In this document: positions 1-8,924 of the stretch, piece after piece | How the letters are laid out: each line of letters starts with the position of its first letter | Numbering within the stretch: position 1 is the stretch's first letter | Source: a virus | Length of the DNA: 64,000 bases | Strand: one strand, 5' to 3' | IMG/VR virus record: IMGVR_UViG_3300009430_000004 | Span: 62,001-126,000 of that record | Program-made: the position numbers and the translations under genes | Notes under the pieces: generated by a model | What the model was told of the DNA's origin: nothing | Databases searched by the model: none | What the model saw: the letters and a program-made list of their open reading frames with translations, nothing else

Positions 1-1047
1 CTTAAGAGCATTGAGATATGCTGAAAACTTTTCTTCCAATACTGTCATTAATGCTGATATACTTAATTGATATATCTGCATTGCATTCTTAGCAAATGAT
101 AGTTGGTCAGAATTCAATTTACTATATGTCTGTTTTATATCATCTGTTTCCTTTTGGTTAGCATCACCCTTATTAACAACTTCAACTTTGGTTGGTTGTT
201 TGGAAGCATCTAGAACCTTAGGTTCTTCCTTTTTAGGCTCTTCCTTGGCAGGTGCTTCAGCTTCTAATACTATAAAGTTATCACAGTATTTAAGCTCAGT
301 TTCAGAATATAATGAATTCTCAACCAAGCAGAAACTTTCTTTTGCTGCGATATTCTTTATCATACCTTCAATTGTTTTAATTTCTTTTTCAGCCTTATTC
401 ATTAATCCCTGAATGAACGGCTCTATGTCCTTACCATAATTATAGCAATAGTTTTTGAATTCTTTTACTAGTCTCTCTAAATTAGGACCCTCGAGAGCAA
501 CAGGCTTAATAGGTCCTTTAGGTTGACCACATCTATAGGTATTTTTTAATCCTATAGTAAGATCTCCGTTCTCATCCAGATAATTAGACAATAATTCAGA
601 TTTTAACTTGTTCATATCTGAATAAGTTTCTTTAGACTTAGGATTAGTTGCAGCAGACCTGATTTTGGTCTCAACGGCAGATGCAACATCTCTCATTTTC
701 TCCATAGGCATTTCCCAATAAGGTAATGCACTTATCTTAAGGTCTGCATAGTTTATCTTATCAAGCTTATTAAAGTTATTATCCATCCATTCCTTGTTGG
801 ATTCAAAAAGGCTCTTAGCCTTTCCTTTAAACACATTAATTAGTCTTTGAAAGAATGATTTGATTCGTTCCCATAAACTTTCAGTTTTAGCATTAGTTTG
901 AGTACCAACTTCTTCAAGAAGAATGTGATGGTCTTCCAAACATGCTATCATGAATTCCGACTCGGCTTCCATTCTTTCAAACAGGATTTCATTGAATTCC
1001 TTGTTGAAGAGTATATGTTTAGCGGTTACTTCCATACAGTAATCCAT
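1..1047 (-). CDS. Virion-type paralog 1 (partial, runs off left edge)
   Basis: This reading frame is open from an ATG at 1047 to the left edge: 349 codons are visible and the C terminus is missing. GAAAGGAGTGA lies just before the ATG. It is the last of four tandem minus-strand genes of similar design: an acidic N-terminal part of about 50-70 residues, then an amphipathic segment rich in Trp, Phe, Lys and Arg (SLWERIKSFFQRL near residues 58-70), then a helical body. A Lys/Glu/Pro-rich linker (EAPAKEEPKKEEPK) occurs near residue 280. I infer an internal or structural virion protein because the neighbours are structural-type genes. No enzymatic motif is seen and the exact role is unknown. Confidence 0.6.
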   Translation of the reverse strand, partial: MDYCMEVTAKHILFNKEFNEILFERMEAESEFMIACLEDHHILLEEVGTQTNAKTESLWERIKSFFQRLINVFKGKAKSLFESNKEWMDNNFNKLDKINYADLKISALPYWEMPMEKMRDVASAVETKIRSAATNPKSKETYSDMNKLKSELLSNYLDENGDLTIGLKNTYRCGQPKGPIKPVALEGPNLERLVKEFKNYCYNYGKDIEPFIQGLMNKAEKEIKTIEGMIKNIAAKESFCLVENSLYSETELKYCDNFIVLEAEAPAKEEPKKEEPKVLDASKQPTKVEVVNKGDANQKETDDIKQTYSKLNSDQLSFAKNAMQIYQLSISALMTVLEEKFSAYLNALK

Positions 1048-1064
1048 TTATATTCACTCCTTTC

Positions 1065-2144
1065 TTAATTTTCTTTCTTCTCTTCTTCTTTTTTATGAGT
1101 CATTGACTTTCTAACTATCACTCTATATAGCTTTAATGCTTCTTTAAGAGCATTAACTTTCTCAACCATTGCTGTTACACAGATATTACCAAGCTCTTTA
1201 GCTTGAGTAAACTTAAAGTTATAGAAAGTATTTATCTTCTCAAGGTCACTAAATGCATAATTCTTCTCAACTTTATTACCAGTATTTTTAATACCATAAC
1301 CACTTTCTTTCTTTTCAATCTTATTCATACCTATGGTCTTATTATTACCCTTGTAATATACACTGGCACTCTTTTCGAAGAATAACTTCATACTGTCTAT
1401 AAGAGCCATTACTTTGTCTCTTTCTTTAACAGCATCATTATATAATTTCTTCGTGTGAGGATAATCGTTGATTATCTTAGTAAGGTATGATTTCTTAACT
1501 TCAATATCTGTTTCCTCATCCTCACCTTTTCTATATAGCTTTCTAGCAGTCTTAACAAATTCGTCTTCTTCTATCTCACCTGACATACCAAGCACATATG
1601 CTCTTAATTTATTCATTTGAGTTGAAGCAACGTATTTATCCTTTTCTTTAATTATGTCACCTTTCTTCTTTCCGTCTAACTGCTCAAGTTCACTGTTGTA
1701 GTCACTAATTATGGCATCTATCTTATCAAGCCTAGGAATACTATCTTGGAATACATAATCATACCCCTTGATAGTGAAGTCTGGATCTAACTTCTGAAGA
1801 TGGTCCTTATATTTAGTTAGGAACGCATCAAAGTCACCGAGATAAGCGTTGATAATCATAAATACTTTCTTCATGAATTCAGTGAACCTTTTCATGAGGT
1901 TTTTGAAGAATCTTATTACAGAATCAATAAAGTCGCCGAATCCTTCTGTAAGTATTTCAAGGCTCTGTTCTTTCATTGATAAATGAGTAACTTGAATATG
2001 ATTCTTGTTAATATCAAAATATTCTTCTTCTAATATTAACATAGTCTCCAAACAAGATTGAGATATATCGAAATCATCAGTTTCACATCTCAGTCTTGAT
2101 GTAGGAGCTGTAGGCTTATTAGTGAAAATATTATTGTATATCAC
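1065..2144 (-). CDS. Virion-type paralog 2
   Basis: This 359-residue protein starts at a GTG (2142-2144) preceded by AAAAGGAGTGATATAA. Residues 63-68 read EILTEG, followed by a Phe/Lys-rich amphipathic stretch (DFIDSVIRFFKNLM, about 71-84). The order acidic N terminus, E-x-x-x-E-[GA], amphipathic segment matches the next two genes upstream in the operon. The C terminus is basic and highly charged. An AACA-N6-TA element lies 28 nt before the start, and a terminator separates the gene from the preceding one, so it appears to have its own promoter. A structural or internal head role is inferred from context. No catalytic motif is visible. Confidence 0.6.
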   Translation of the reverse strand: MIYNNIFTNKPTAPTSRLRCETDDFDISQSCLETMLILEEEYFDINKNHIQVTHLSMKEQSLEILTEGFGDFIDSVIRFFKNLMKRFTEFMKKVFMIINAYLGDFDAFLTKYKDHLQKLDPDFTIKGYDYVFQDSIPRLDKIDAIISDYNSELEQLDGKKKGDIIKEKDKYVASTQMNKLRAYVLGMSGEIEEDEFVKTARKLYRKGEDEETDIEVKKSYLTKIINDYPHTKKLYNDAVKERDKVMALIDSMKLFFEKSASVYYKGNNKTIGMNKIEKKESGYGIKNTGNKVEKNYAFSDLEKINTFYNFKFTQAKELGNICVTAMVEKVNALKEALKLYRVIVRKSMTHKKEEEKKEN

Positions 2145-2172
2145 TTATATCACTCCTTTTCTTGTATTCTTT

Positions 2173-2184
2173 TATTAATTTGTT
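2173..2184 (-). promoter_or_regulatory. AACA-N6-TA late-type promoter element
   Basis: On the minus strand the sequence is AACA-AATTAA-TA, ending 28 nt before the GTG start of the 1065-2144 gene. It lies just downstream of the terminator of the preceding gene, as expected for a new transcription start. Confidence 0.55.
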
Positions 2185-2189
2185 TGGAA

Positions 2190-2231
2190 TAAAAAAATTA
2201 TACTAGATGACCGAAGCCATCTAGTATAATT
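2190..2231 (-). terminator. UUCG-capped intrinsic terminator
   Basis: On the minus strand, 2231-2216 pairs with 2211-2196 (16 pairs including one G-U) around a UUCG loop, followed by a run of T. It sits directly after the stop of the 2240-3319 gene. Confidence 0.9.
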
Positions 2232-2239
2232 CTTATTTA

Positions 2240-3319
2240 TTAAACGTATTTCATTGCAGCTTCAAGGATTGACTCAGCACCTTCGCCAGCTTCGTTGGCA
2301 TCACCATCAAAACCTTCTTTAACAGGTTTGAATGTTAGGTAATGCTTAAGAATAGCTTCGAACTCTCTTGCCATTTCCTTTATGCAGTCAGCTTCAACCT
2401 TTGATAGAGATGAAAGCACAGTTGCTCCGAATCTCAACATTTCAGTTGCATGTGATACATATGGAGAAACCTTTGAATAGTCATCTCCCTTAAACTTGTT
2501 AGCAGCCTTGTCGATAGCTTTTATAATCTTATCGAACTCAGTGTTAACCTTTTGCTCTTCTTTTTCAACTTCCTTAAGAGCCTTGTCTTTTTCTTTGATG
2601 AAGCTCATCATGTATTCTTTGGAGTTACTTGAGAAGTCTTCAAACTCTTCTTTAGTGTCTTCACCATTTCTGAAGGCTTTCTGAACTTCTTCCATAACTT
2701 CTTCAACAGAGTCTCCACCAAGCTTCTTGAGTAATTCTTCTTTTTCATCAGCAGTGTTATACTCTGCTTTGTAAGAAGACTTATTCTTATCAAGTGCATC
2801 ATGATGGCTATCTGATTTAGTAACATCAGCATCAACAACACCGTTTCTGTAAGTGTCCATTGCCATTGTGATTATACCTATATTCTTAGCACATGCATTT
2901 CCGCCAGCATCATAAGTATACTTAAATGTTGTATACTTGAAGCCCTTAGCAGTCTTTCCTCTTAATTCTTTTTCAAACTTCTTAACGAAATCTGAACCAG
3001 AAGTGAAAATTATAGCAAGCATTCTCTTGAACTTGTTGTACCATTCTTTTATTTTAGCCCAAAGCTTGCTGAACATTTCTTTTATTTTAGCCCATACACC
3101 TTTCCCGAAAGCTTCGAGAAGAACTTCTGGGTCAGCAGCACTTTCTAGAACTGCTTCTTCCATCATAACATCAGATATATACATACCTGCTCTGAGCTGG
3201 TAAGAATCTTTAGCAGACTCAGTTATGATTTGATCAAAACATTCATTAGTCGGTTGGATAAATCCAACATTCTCTGTAGCAGGAACGTAGCTTTTTGATC
3301 TATTTCCGAATATAGCCAT
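2240..3319 (-). CDS. Virion-type paralog 3
   Basis: This 359-residue protein starts at an ATG with GAGGGAGGGAAAG upstream. It begins MAIFGN, like its neighbour's MSIFGR. Residues 65-70 read EVLLEA, then FGKGVWAKIKEMFSKLWAKIK (71-91), a Trp/Lys amphipathic segment repeated in the 3340-4392 gene. A matching body motif (KGFKYTTFKYTYD, about 134-146) corresponds to SGYEYKMFKYTN in the neighbour. The gap to the upstream gene is 20 nt, so the two are probably co-transcribed, and a strong UUCG terminator follows. Probably a packaged virion protein. The family is not recognised and no enzyme motif is seen. Confidence 0.65.
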   Translation of the reverse strand: MAIFGNRSKSYVPATENVGFIQPTNECFDQIITESAKDSYQLRAGMYISDVMMEEAVLESAADPEVLLEAFGKGVWAKIKEMFSKLWAKIKEWYNKFKRMLAIIFTSGSDFVKKFEKELRGKTAKGFKYTTFKYTYDAGGNACAKNIGIITMAMDTYRNGVVDADVTKSDSHHDALDKNKSSYKAEYNTADEKEELLKKLGGDSVEEVMEEVQKAFRNGEDTKEEFEDFSSNSKEYMMSFIKEKDKALKEVEKEEQKVNTEFDKIIKAIDKAANKFKGDDYSKVSPYVSHATEMLRFGATVLSSLSKVEADCIKEMAREFEAILKHYLTFKPVKEGFDGDANEAGEGAESILEAAMKYV

Positions 3320-3339
3320 TTTCTTTCCCTCCCTCTATA

Positions 3340-4392
3340 TTAATCTACTTTTTTATACCTGAATGCATTTACGCAGACAGCTTTGTAAGTGTTATTTCTT
3401 TCAGTAACTGCTTCTTTCCAAGCTCTGAACCAGTCAAGAGCAATTGTCTTAGCTTCGCTGAATAATGAAGCTTCTTTCTGAGCAACTTGAACCATTCTAG
3501 CAGCAACGTTTCTAACGTGCTCAGACTTGGTTTTGTCACCAACAGCTTTATCTGAAGCCTTTTCCCATTCTCCAACCTTCTTAATTTTCTTTTCGAAAAT
3601 CTTATCACAATCTTTGATTGCGTCTTCAGCATTCTTAAGGTCTTTGTTAGTCTTAAGAACATTGATGATCTCTCCGATGTTAATCTTAACATCTTCCTTA
3701 TCATTGTCATCAGTAGCTCCATCTCTGAAGTGTGCAAATAGAGCTTCTTTAAACTCTTCATTGTCAAGACTTCCGCTACCAGTAGCATAAGTTCCTCTTA
3801 AGGAATCAAAGAAATCAGATCTTTCTTCATCAATTCTGTCAATGAATTTGTCAAGATCTTCTATCTTAGATCCAGCAGGTTCTGGAACTGCGAATTTCTT
3901 TTCAATTTCTTTCTCTGCAACTTCAAGTAATGTTGAAGCCTTATCACCGTCAAGGTTAGTGTACTTGAACATCTTATACTCATAACCTGAAAGGTTAAGT
4001 TTTCTAAGTTGCTTCTCGTACTTTGTTGCAAACTCTTTGCCTGATTTAAACATTCCGTCGAAGAATCTTACAACAGAAGCAAAGAATTGCTTAATTTTTC
4101 CCCACATTTTCTCGAGGAACGTTTTTATTTTAGCCCAAACGTCTTTGACCATTCCTTCAGCAACAGCTTCGAATTCAGCCATTCTAGCCTCTACTGCACT
4201 TGATTCGGTTAAAATCTTAAGATCTCTCTTAAGGCTAAGTTCTTCCATATCGAGAGCGTGTATAGACTCAATAATTGCTAATTGATCTTCAAAGCCTTCT
4301 TGAATAGCCAGTAAATCTCCATTATTTTCGCAAGAATAACCCTCGAAAACAGGAGCAGTTAAATTAGTAGTATTTCTACCAAATATACTCAT
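3340..4392 (-). CDS. Virion-type paralog 4
   Basis: This 350-residue protein is the first of the four tandem paralogs in transcription order. Residues 75-80 read EAVAEG, followed by MVKDVWAKIKTFLEKMWGKIK (81-101), clearly homologous to the FGKGVWAKIK segment of the next gene. The body is helical, acidic in the middle and basic near the end. The ATG at 4392 is preceded by AAAGG, a weaker site than its neighbours have, and an AACA-N6-TA element lies 32 nt upstream. The tandem duplication suggests a protein made in high copy. A virion role is inferred from context only. Confidence 0.65.
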   Translation of the reverse strand: MSIFGRNTTNLTAPVFEGYSCENNGDLLAIQEGFEDQLAIIESIHALDMEELSLKRDLKILTESSAVEARMAEFEAVAEGMVKDVWAKIKTFLEKMWGKIKQFFASVVRFFDGMFKSGKEFATKYEKQLRKLNLSGYEYKMFKYTNLDGDKASTLLEVAEKEIEKKFAVPEPAGSKIEDLDKFIDRIDEERSDFFDSLRGTYATGSGSLDNEEFKEALFAHFRDGATDDNDKEDVKINIGEIINVLKTNKDLKNAEDAIKDCDKIFEKKIKKVGEWEKASDKAVGDKTKSEHVRNVAARMVQVAQKEASLFSEAKTIALDWFRAWKEAVTERNNTYKAVCVNAFRYKKVD

Positions 4393-4423
4393 GATCTACT
4401 CACAACCTTTCTATAATATTTTT

Positions 4424-4435
4424 TATAAATATGTT
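4424..4435 (-). promoter_or_regulatory. AACA-N6-TA late-type promoter element
   Basis: On the minus strand the sequence is AACA-TATTTA-TA, ending 32 nt before the ATG of the 3340-4392 gene. It lies in the intergenic gap after the 4464-5453 gene. Confidence 0.55.
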
Positions 4436-4463
4436 TGTAATTGTAATTTAAATAATCTGAAAT

Positions 4464-5453
4464 TTATAATAGTTTAAATCCATTCTGGTCTGTAGATGCA
4501 GACTGGGACTGGATATTGTCGAGCGTCCAGCTCTTATTTTCTTGTTTTAAAGCAACCGCAGTTTTATTTTCTGTTAAACCATGGTTAACCTTTATTCTGT
4601 CTGAAATCTCATTAAGCTTATTAATAGCTTCTTGTTGTTTCTTGAGAATCTCATTTTTCTTCTTAGCAGATACTGTACCAGATTCAAGACTTTGCTTATT
4701 TATCTCAAGCAACCTAGCCTGTTGTTTAAGATAGTCAGCAGTTTTCATTCTAGAATAGTAGAAGAAGAATATTAATTCTCTTATAAGAGGTACTAATACT
4801 ACAACCCCTCCTATTATTAATGTTGGTACAATAAGGTCGTCAACCCCAACAAAACCTTCCTTGCCGCTATTAACAACGGCATTTAATACTCTGGCAAAGT
4901 CTCCTTGTTTAACACTAAGATTGAACTTGTCAAGATTAGTAATACATAAGGAACCTCCTTGCCTAGCATTCTTTATAATGGTGAACTCTACTCGGTCAGG
5001 TCTCTTAATGAAATCCACATAAGAAGCCAGAATAGTGGACACAGCTTCAACACAAGCATATACTAGAGTATTATACTGAAGGATTATAAACTCTTTTTCA
5101 AGCTTGAACCCTTTCTCGAATAAATCTCTGTATGCTGCTATGTTAGATATAGCTTGAGTTACCACATCTATCTCAGCAATCCTAGTATTGGCTTTTGTAG
5201 CAATTTCTTTTATTAAGGACAGTACCGATGTCATTGAGTTGTACCCTGAATAAGCTGTGATGTCACCCTTACTTTGAGGGATGTCATCAAAATCAATATG
5301 AGCTTTGTCAACAGCGGATTTATACAGATTTGATATCATCGCATTGTTAACATTGTTCATCTCAGACTCCATAAGGGAATATAGTCTATTCCTCTCACTG
5401 TAAGTAACAGCGTTTTCTACCAATATTTTCATAACTGGATTTATAGTTATCAT
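4464..5453 (-). CDS. Membrane-anchored virion-type protein
   Basis: This protein has 329 residues from the ATG at 5453. That start is preferred over the in-frame GTG at 5462, which lies inside the GAGGTGAG ribosome binding site. The N-terminal 200 residues are helical. A strongly hydrophobic segment near residues 207-233 (LIVPTLIIGGVVVLVPLIREL and following) is a predicted transmembrane helix, followed by a Lys/Gln-rich coiled-coil-like part (about 245-285) and a polar tail. It follows the 5481-6905 gene by 27 nt, so they are likely co-expressed. A structural or membrane-contact role in the virion is possible. The family is not recognised. Confidence 0.6.
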   Translation of the reverse strand: MITINPVMKILVENAVTYSERNRLYSLMESEMNNVNNAMISNLYKSAVDKAHIDFDDIPQSKGDITAYSGYNSMTSVLSLIKEIATKANTRIAEIDVVTQAISNIAAYRDLFEKGFKLEKEFIILQYNTLVYACVEAVSTILASYVDFIKRPDRVEFTIIKNARQGGSLCITNLDKFNLSVKQGDFARVLNAVVNSGKEGFVGVDDLIVPTLIIGGVVVLVPLIRELIFFFYYSRMKTADYLKQQARLLEINKQSLESGTVSAKKKNEILKKQQEAINKLNEISDRIKVNHGLTENKTAVALKQENKSWTLDNIQSQSASTDQNGFKLL

Positions 5454-5480
5454 TTTTCTCACCTCACTTTTCTAAAAAAA

Positions 5481-6905
5481 TTAGTATCTGTTAACAAGTT
5501 TGAGCATTTCTTTAAATGTCTTATCATTGGAGTTTTCTTTCTCCAATCCATTAAATGTTACAGATTCGAAGTTATTCTTACCATCGAACATGAAGTGTGC
5601 AATTTGTGTTGAATTGTCAACAACCACAAATCCAAGTAAGAAGTAAGTTTGCATAACTTTGTCTACGAAGTCAGGATTCATCAAATCATAACCGTAGTTT
5701 GTTTTAATATATTCAACTTCTTCCATTGATAACACTATTGAAGCGTTAGGAAGAATTTGAGTTGGTAGCATAATTGCACTCTTGATTTTAGCAAGAGCTC
5801 TTCTTCTCTTTAGTGTGATCCACCATGGAGAAGAACCTGCACTTCTATTTACTACATCATCTTTTATTTCTTTGATATTGAATACGAAATCCTTGAAGAA
5901 ACTAATCTCTCCAGAAGTCCATCTTATGAAATCAAAGAATTTGTTATTACTCTTACATCCGTTAATGATATTTGTTACCATTTCATCGGAATTGATAGGA
6001 TGCATTGTTGCCTTAACTCCGATTATGAAATCAAGGTATCCACCGTCAGTTTTATCTGGTCCAAGAATCTTCACTCTGATATGAAGAGTAGTTGGAACTA
6101 ATTCGTTGGATTTCTTAACATCATTATCAGTTAATACTTTATCGGCAAGTCTAACATCCATTTGACTTGGTGCAAATCTCTTATTCTCAGCAGCCTTAGT
6201 CTCATACTGATTAACAGTAGTGCTTATGATGTTATTAGACATCATATTATTGAGGTTTGTGCTCCTATCCGTATTATTATTAGTAATAGGTCTAGGGCTT
6301 CCCCCTCCTTTACCACCTTTAGCTTCAGTTACGATACTATTATGGTATTTTGAGAGATTCTCATTTGCAAATTTATATAATGTACCACCCGTTGGGATGA
6401 ATTTGTCATTGAGATTATCAAATCTCACATGCTCAAGAACACTTCCAAGAAGCTCCTTGTTCTCAGCAATAACTTTACCAGTAGCACCATCGTATATTCC
6501 AGCTATTACAGCTTTAGTCCCATTTTCACTTACATAAAGTGTATAGTTATCTTTAAGAACATCCACACCAAAATTCATTACATCCATTAAGTCTGACTTA
6601 ACATCTGTATTCTGATGAAATTGTCTTAAGAAACCAGCAGGGTCTTTATCTGCGTCCACTCTAAGAAATGGACTCATAGTGATGGCTACTTGAGTGAAAG
6701 TTGAATACTGTCTTTCAAGAGCTTTCGTAATCATTTGAAGTGTTTGGATATCTAATGATCTAGACACTAGCACTGGAAATTGAAGTGTTCCTTCCATGCT
6801 TCTCTTGGATATTGAAGAATACTTCTTTTTTCTAAAGTATTCATCCATAGTTCCAGCAGCATCTATGTCACGCACGGTGTCTAATATATCCTTTAGAATG
6901 CTCAT
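5481..6905 (-). CDS. Structural-type protein, 474 residues
   Basis: The ATG at 6905 is chosen over the GTG at 6914 because that GTG is part of the AAAGGGTGA ribosome binding site. The N-terminal half (residues 1-190) is a mixed helix/strand domain, followed by a flexible Gly-rich linker near 195-205 (KGGKGGGSPRP) and Asn-rich sequence, then a second folded domain of about 220 residues. This two-domain layout with a Gly/Asn linker is common in tail or neck proteins, but I cannot name the family. It is the first gene of a minus-strand unit with an AACA-N6-TA element 29 nt upstream, consistent with late expression. Confidence 0.6.
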   Translation of the reverse strand: MSILKDILDTVRDIDAAGTMDEYFRKKKYSSISKRSMEGTLQFPVLVSRSLDIQTLQMITKALERQYSTFTQVAITMSPFLRVDADKDPAGFLRQFHQNTDVKSDLMDVMNFGVDVLKDNYTLYVSENGTKAVIAGIYDGATGKVIAENKELLGSVLEHVRFDNLNDKFIPTGGTLYKFANENLSKYHNSIVTEAKGGKGGGSPRPITNNNTDRSTNLNNMMSNNIISTTVNQYETKAAENKRFAPSQMDVRLADKVLTDNDVKKSNELVPTTLHIRVKILGPDKTDGGYLDFIIGVKATMHPINSDEMVTNIINGCKSNNKFFDFIRWTSGEISFFKDFVFNIKEIKDDVVNRSAGSSPWWITLKRRRALAKIKSAIMLPTQILPNASIVLSMEEVEYIKTNYGYDLMNPDFVDKVMQTYFLLGFVVVDNSTQIAHFMFDGKNNFESVTFNGLEKENSNDKTFKEMLKLVNRY

Positions 6906-6933
6906 TTTTATCACCCTTTCTATTAATATGATT

Positions 6934-6945
6934 TATTAATATGTT
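6934..6945 (-). promoter_or_regulatory. AACA-N6-TA late-type promoter element
   Basis: On the minus strand the sequence is AACA-TATTAA-TA, ending 29 nt before the ATG at 6905. It sits just after the terminator of the 7037-7210 gene. Confidence 0.6.
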
Positions 6946-6967
6946 TTAAAAACAAAAAAAATATTCA

Positions 6968-7003
6968 CCCTTAACATTGCCTATTATTATAAGGGGTTAA
7001 GGG
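6968..7003 (-). terminator. Intrinsic terminator after the 7037-7210 gene
   Basis: On the minus strand CCCTTAAC (7003-6996) pairs with GTTAAGGG (6975-6968) around a long AT-rich loop, followed after a few bases by a run of eight T. Confidence 0.6.
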
Positions 7004-7036
7004 CAAATAGCGGTTTGGCTCCCGTTATTCTTCTAT

Positions 7037-7210
7037 CTATCTACACATGTTTTCATTAAACATTTTCATTGTTTCTTGTTGTTTATTATAATCATCTTTC
7101 TTCATATAATTATCGAGTTTTTCTTTCCTCGTTTTATTTACCTCTTCTCTGTTTGCTAGCTTACTAGCAACCCCCGTCATCATAATAATTGTTTGTGCTA
7201 AATAAATCAT
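7037..7210 (-). CDS. Small hydrophobic-N-terminus protein, 57 residues
   Basis: The start chosen is the ATG at 7210, nine bases after a GGGAGG site; longer in-frame starts at 7219 or 7279 have poor sites. Residues 1-15 (MIYLAQTIIMMTGVA) are hydrophobic and could form a short membrane helix or signal anchor. The rest is Lys/Asn/Glu-rich and hydrophilic. An exact TATATATTAT motif lies upstream on the same strand at 7346-7355, so it may be an early gene among late ones. Function unknown. Confidence 0.5.
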   Translation of the reverse strand: MIYLAQTIIMMTGVASKLANREEVNKTRKEKLDNYMKKDDYNKQQETMKMFNENMCR

Positions 7211-7345
7211 AAAAACCATCCTCCCGAATTTTATTTTTAAGTCATCTCTAACTAACGCTATATTGCGGGCGGTTTTCATAAATTATTTTTCACAGTGTCT
7301 AAAAGAGATTGATGTCTTTTATCTTTCTCCTTTATACACATTGTA

Positions 7346-7355
7346 ATAATATATA
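7346..7355 (-). promoter_or_regulatory. TATATATTAT early-type promoter motif
   Basis: An exact copy of the 10-mer on the minus strand, about 135 nt upstream of the chosen start of the 7037-7210 gene. It may drive that gene. Confidence 0.4.
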
Positions 7356-7385
7356 TCTATTCTTTCCATTAAATTTTCAAGTGGA

Positions 7386-7397
7386 AACAAATATATA
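7386..7397 (+). promoter_or_regulatory. AACA-N6-TA late-type promoter element
   Basis: The sequence is AACA-AATATA-TA, ending 31 nt before the ATG at 7428. It would transcribe the 7428-11561 pair. Confidence 0.6.
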
Positions 7398-7427
7398 ATT
7401 TAAAATAGAAAAAAAGAAGGTGATATA

Positions 7428-8909
7428 ATGCGTCTTAAAGTTAAAATAACAACAGGTGGTAGTCCACTTAGGATAAGAAGTGGTGCAAGTACATCAACTT
7501 CTGTAGTAGGTTCATTCAACAAGGGTGCTGAAACCATAGTTGTAGAATCACAATCAAGTGGTGGATGGACCTGGTATAAACTAGAAGATGGACGTGGGTG
7601 GATTTGTGGTAAAGAACCTTCTGCAAGCTATAACTATGTTACGGTACTAGAGGATTTAACACCCAAACCTGCTCCGCAACCAGCCCCAGACCCGACACCT
7701 CCAGCACCTGCACCAGATGCACCAAAACCTCAGCCACCAAAAGACCCTCCGCCTCCAGCAGTAGACCATGATAAAATAAATAGTCTAATGGAGAAGAAGG
7801 ATGTAGCTAAGGATATTGTATTTGGTAGTGAGATGAAGGATAAATTTGCTTTCGGGTTACCAGATTATGACCGTATAGATTTTACACCAAATTCGTCAGG
7901 ATTTCCTACATCGGTAGTGGATAATGGTGTAAAAATATATAATTATTTTACTGACACATCGTTCCTTAATAACAATTTAAAGGCTGTTAGGAATAATTTG
8001 AATTTGATAGGTGATGATGGGTTTAAGTCAATCAGTAGAAACCTATTTAGAAGATTTAATAGGTTTAAGGTTGCTTATCCAGATTACCACCTAGGTAAAA
8101 CATTTTCACATGTATTCTTTACAAGACCAGACTTAAATTTGGTCGACCCTTTAGGTGGAGGGAACTATCAGTTAAATTCACAGGTTTCTAATGACCCTGT
8201 GTTTTACTACTTATTTAAAAACAATCCTGAAGTAATCTTATCTTTGACAAGACATTTTTCGGCAGGACATGATTTTCATGCATTTCTGTCTAATACTGCA
8301 AGTTCATTTGAATTGTCAGATGAGTTTATCAAGACTGTTGAACATGGTGAAACCTTTACAGGGTATAAAGTACAGTATGGAAAAAATAATATTGAGTCTA
8401 GAACTGCTGGGTCATTCTCGGTCAGTTATATAGATGACCAGGATTTCTCAGTTTATAAAACTCACAAAGCTTGGATAGAATATATCTCAAGGGTGTATCG
8501 TGGCGAGATAAAAGCCGACCGTGATTATATAAAGAAAAAAATATTAGACTATGCTTGTAGTGTATACTACATAGTCTGTGGACCAGATGGAGAAACTATT
8601 TTATTCTGGTCTAAATATTATGGAGTATTTCCAACAAATGCTCCTTCGAGCACACAAAGCTGGTCAAGAGGAAACATGGTTAAAATGCCAGAATACTCTA
8701 TAAACTATGCTTACGCATTTAAAGAAGATTTCAGCCCTCTGTCTTTAGCAGAATTTAATAAAAATAGCACAGGTTATTATTTGTACAAGAAGACATATGA
8801 AAAAGAATTATTGTCAACTGGTAAAGCAATGGCTGGTGCTCCATTTATTGAGACTAGACAGGATAATTCAGGAGGGTATGACTTCAAATTGAAATTCCGA
8901 TATTTTTAA
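7428..8909 (+). CDS. SH3b-domain tail or baseplate protein
   Basis: A 493-residue protein. Residues 1-74 form a bacterial SH3 domain (the pattern LRIRSGAST, then GWTWYKLEDGRGWI at 46-59), a fold that binds cell wall peptides. A Pro/Ala/Asp linker covers 78-112, and the remaining 380 residues are an unrecognised folded region. The YKLEDGRGWI stretch is identical in the SH3b protein at 13826-15529, so the two domains are related by duplication. The ATG follows AGAAGGTGATATA. It lies 15 nt before the baseplate-type gene and is probably co-transcribed. I infer a peripheral tail or baseplate protein that touches the Gram-positive wall. Confidence 0.7.
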   Translation: MRLKVKITTGGSPLRIRSGASTSTSVVGSFNKGAETIVVESQSSGGWTWYKLEDGRGWICGKEPSASYNYVTVLEDLTPKPAPQPAPDPTPPAPAPDAPKPQPPKDPPPPAVDHDKINSLMEKKDVAKDIVFGSEMKDKFAFGLPDYDRIDFTPNSSGFPTSVVDNGVKIYNYFTDTSFLNNNLKAVRNNLNLIGDDGFKSISRNLFRRFNRFKVAYPDYHLGKTFSHVFFTRPDLNLVDPLGGGNYQLNSQVSNDPVFYYLFKNNPEVILSLTRHFSAGHDFHAFLSNTASSFELSDEFIKTVEHGETFTGYKVQYGKNNIESRTAGSFSVSYIDDQDFSVYKTHKAWIEYISRVYRGEIKADRDYIKKKILDYACSVYYIVCGPDGETILFWSKYYGVFPTNAPSSTQSWSRGNMVKMPEYSINYAYAFKEDFSPLSLAEFNKNSTGYYLYKKTYEKELLSTGKAMAGAPFIETRQDNSGGYDFKLKFRYF

Positions 8910-8924
8910 AAAAGGGGTGATAAA

